From Spirochaetaceae bacterium (GTDB lineage: Bacteria > Spirochaetota > Spirochaetia > B11-G9), in assembly GCA_030600745.1 (NCBI GenBank), contig JAUVLL010000001.1, forward strand, positions 1 through 33,374: a DNA stretch of 33,374 nt, in the 5' to 3' direction. Every line of letters begins with the position of its first letter. Position 1 is the stretch's first letter. Shown here one piece after another: positions 32,501 to 33,374 of this stretch. The notes under the pieces were generated by a model. The model saw only the letters and a program-made list of their open reading frames with translations. It had not been told where the DNA came from and searched no databases. Both the position numbers and the translations under genes were made by a program.

Positions 32501-33374
32501 GGGTGTTGCTTCAGAGCTCTCAAGAAAGGCGAGAACAGAAGCTGACATAAACGAAATCAGAAAGATGCAGGATGAAATTTCCATGATAAGCGGGGAAATT
32601 GAGATTAAACTTGCGGAGATTGGCAGTTTCTTCGGTTCCATCCCGGTATTTGATCCTGAAAAAATACTTACCGGTCCAACGGAGTATACGTTTTACAGAC
32701 CGATAGTTTATCAGCAGAGGGGTAACAATGAGAAGTTTTACCAGGGTACTGTCAGGCTGCAGATATCTACTGAAGAAATAATAAGGGAGATTGAAACTTC
32801 CAGAAAGGCACTTATAAAACGTACTGTTATTATTGCTCTCATAGCAATGGTTCCTGGAATAATTGGTGCTCTTGTTCTTGCTTCCATAATTATCAGTCCT
32901 ATTAACCATCTTTTAAAGAAGGTGGAAGAGATCAGAGACACTGAGGACCACATTGACCTTAAAGATTTCAGTGTGAGCGTAAAAACTCATGATGAGATTT
33001 CCCGTCTTGCAGAAGCAGTTAATCAGATGAGCAAGGGGTTGTATAAAGCTGCCCAGGCAAGTGTAGAATTGAGAGTTGGTAAAGATGTTCAGAAGCAGTT
33101 CCTGCCTTTGGAAAAAAACGCAAAAGGGGAAAAAACATCAATAGCCAGGAAGGAAACCGATTATATAGAATTCTTTGGATACTACGAAGGAGCCAAGGGA
33201 GTTTCCGGTGATTATTTTGATTTTGTCGAGATTGATAAAGACAGATATGCTGTTATTAAGTGCGATATTTCCGGGAAAGGAGTCTCTGCTTCCTTGATTA
33301 TGGCAGCTGTCGCAACAATTTTTCATTCTTATTTTAATGACTGGAAGCGGGATAATGAAAGAAGGAAAAATATT
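29529..33374 (+). CDS. giant SpoIIE/PP2C-type phosphatase sensor with HAMP (3' truncated)
   Basis: The frame opens with TTG at 29529, overlapping the previous stop (TTGA), and stays open to the window end (at least 1,282 codons). Order: signal or membrane span (residues about 11-30); a long extracytoplasmic region with sialidase-like repeat segments (SSDNGESFKLIG, SSRDRGLTWSTPA) and later fibronectin-like strands (DSSGIAGFSYSLD, VDYAGNWSSPS); a span at about 756-778; a second span at about 822-845; an approximately 250-residue sensor domain; a span at about 1097-1120; HAMP; then the start of a PP2C/SpoIIE domain with metal aspartates in GVSGDYFDF (Asp1228) and DISGKGVSAS (Asp1246). Such proteins dephosphorylate anti-sigma antagonists. 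The end is missing from the window. Confidence 0.85.
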   Translation, partial: MIRNRSIIQQYSFFFFLLVLIFLHPFILSARELFWENPEVLVGNNVWFPLTAYNAESSVIMWQEFDETDSGSVEMSISLMTAIDGNSWIKHHKVLGPFPFTGDKVSISSIVVDNSGLIYIALSSSTEGILIYVSSDNGESFKLIGKPGGEDITTVSPKLFLTGSGSFILFVTQSVIENRSAFNQERTLGIAYSVSSNGRFWSDYAPLVSGSTFSNVYLPFHVSSGSIEHVIFQASHKESRFYQLYHISSRDRGLTWSTPALITDISENGNRFADFDNQRVFFKEFHGNLYVLWERKLGDGSALPYYGELDIDRGVLNRVEQISGEGISTNPVNNPQLYINHGLPVALWYNNIGQVVIAGRENDEWTGIDIPGQTSGGLSNFCRFLSVENEMNIVWQSDIGDSSGLTRLAQDKSVSDITVFPVNFKSSALNQDRYTVNWNLPSDSSGIAGFSYSLDRNEKGTSPETIMIKRRDDRSVSFTVLKDGEWFIHLRAVDYAGNWSSPSTLKFIRDTTPPGKVVFQLPETDEAGYLLSNTGSLDWEAPAGEAAAGYSHRIQYLANLTYTGDFSGFNILPAPGSSGNRDTSYRYYNQDNGLWSFTVTAFDAAGNQGEPATIFLSMNRYIPVTYITRLSAVQDDLGIITIRIQGRGFSVGGKISTIILDRDKKEPFDYVYEPDSGYFGVLSDRIIDGLKISEMDEGSYYIGLVHPSRGFSFSSEKLKFESTGTVKFGNFSILDNGEGSNLVLKKLLTLSANRIFFGVVMILLLIMIIFAFLRIMALVRESRYIKMEVQALVNNRVLPSEKRIERIRNMQKRGMGLRIKFALLVTSLVLLVVIMVSYSLSMFMVSTQQKNLTDGLAQTTEVLINSVNTAAGKYLQENNTLELKRLPSQIESMSAARFLTITGPGAASENKNTVEYLWVTNDSNIRDKVDISNFETEDDLLSGLPGGARFSEGSLTMNDNLSADVSELADSINIQGIESVGVLSKELTRLQGVASELSRKARTEADINEIRKMQDEISMISGEIEIKLAEIGSFFGSIPVFDPEKILTGPTEYTFYRPIVYQQRGNNEKFYQGTVRLQISTEEIIREIETSRKALIKRTVIIALIAMVPGIIGALVLASIIISPINHLLKKVEEIRDTEDHIDLKDFSVSVKTHDEISRLAEAVNQMSKGLYKAAQASVELRVGKDVQKQFLPLEKNAKGEKTSIARKETDYIEFFGYYEGAKGVSGDYFDFVEIDKDRYAVIKCDISGKGVSASLIMAAVATIFHSYFNDWKRDNERRKNI

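Noticed and set aside
1..33374. CRISPR array, tRNA, rRNA or prophage genes
   Set aside because: No regularly spaced repeats, cloverleaf-like stretches, rRNA-like blocks or phage structural genes were seen on reading the window.

Overview
The window reads as chromosome of a spirochaete, probably a free-living or uncultured member of the Spirochaetales. The evidence is the right-hand end: a UPF0164-type outer-membrane barrel gene diverges from a TPR-like periplasmic protein gene, which is coupled to a giant SpoIIE/PP2C-type phosphatase sensor. I recall a similar grouping in Treponema. The DNA is AT-rich, start codons are often TTG or GTG, and intergenic spaces are tight. No rRNA, tRNA, CRISPR array or prophage is visible.

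Left edge (1-1500) is a gene graveyard around a REP-associated tyrosine transposase (RAYT). It holds three copies of a GGGACGG-containing repeat, a decayed HigA-type antitoxin, an RCC1-repeat remnant and possibly a PIN-toxin tail.

The main locus (1523-12455) is one regulated system. A LacI-family repressor gene sits under a good promoter whose start site falls in a 46-bp perfect palindrome. A second tandem operator of the same type lies just before a long unidirectional gene run: an ADP-ribosylglycohydrolase-fold (ARH) hydrolase, two LplB/LplC-type carbohydrate ABC permeases, a solute-binding lipoprotein, a 700-residue protein with an ARH domain plus a beta-sandwich tail, then a three-gene cassette. 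The cassette encodes a SucC-like ligase beta subunit carrying an eight-cysteine ferredoxin-like tail, a SucD-like alpha subunit and a small citrate-synthase-fold lyase. Together these three resemble citryl-CoA synthetase plus citryl-CoA lyase (a split ATP-citrate lyase). My inference is a pathway that imports a glycoside-like compound, hydrolyses it with ARH enzymes and activates and cleaves an acid product through a CoA thioester. The substrate is unknown. This is the best candidate for an undescribed system.

The middle (12.6-20.6 kb) is mostly housekeeping: a TerB-like protein, an inositol-monophosphatase family enzyme with a small MshEN-like protein, a D-Ala-D-Ala carboxypeptidase, OsmC with an unknown partner, a stand-alone RlmK-type rRNA methyltransferase and GlnRS. 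A type-I periplasmic binding protein with a small cysteine protein is divergent from an orphan histidine kinase (20.4-22.3 kb), suggesting a ligand-sensing unit. Then come a PHP-family phosphoesterase, a TrpR homologue whose mRNA may be nearly leaderless, a frameshifted small ORF and two unknown membrane proteins.

Dispersed GC-rich palindromes (GTAGGGGC and GTAAAGAC types) recur across the window. At least two lie in frame inside protein genes (the carboxypeptidase signal-peptide region and the PHP protein), much like the palindromic elements known from Rickettsia.
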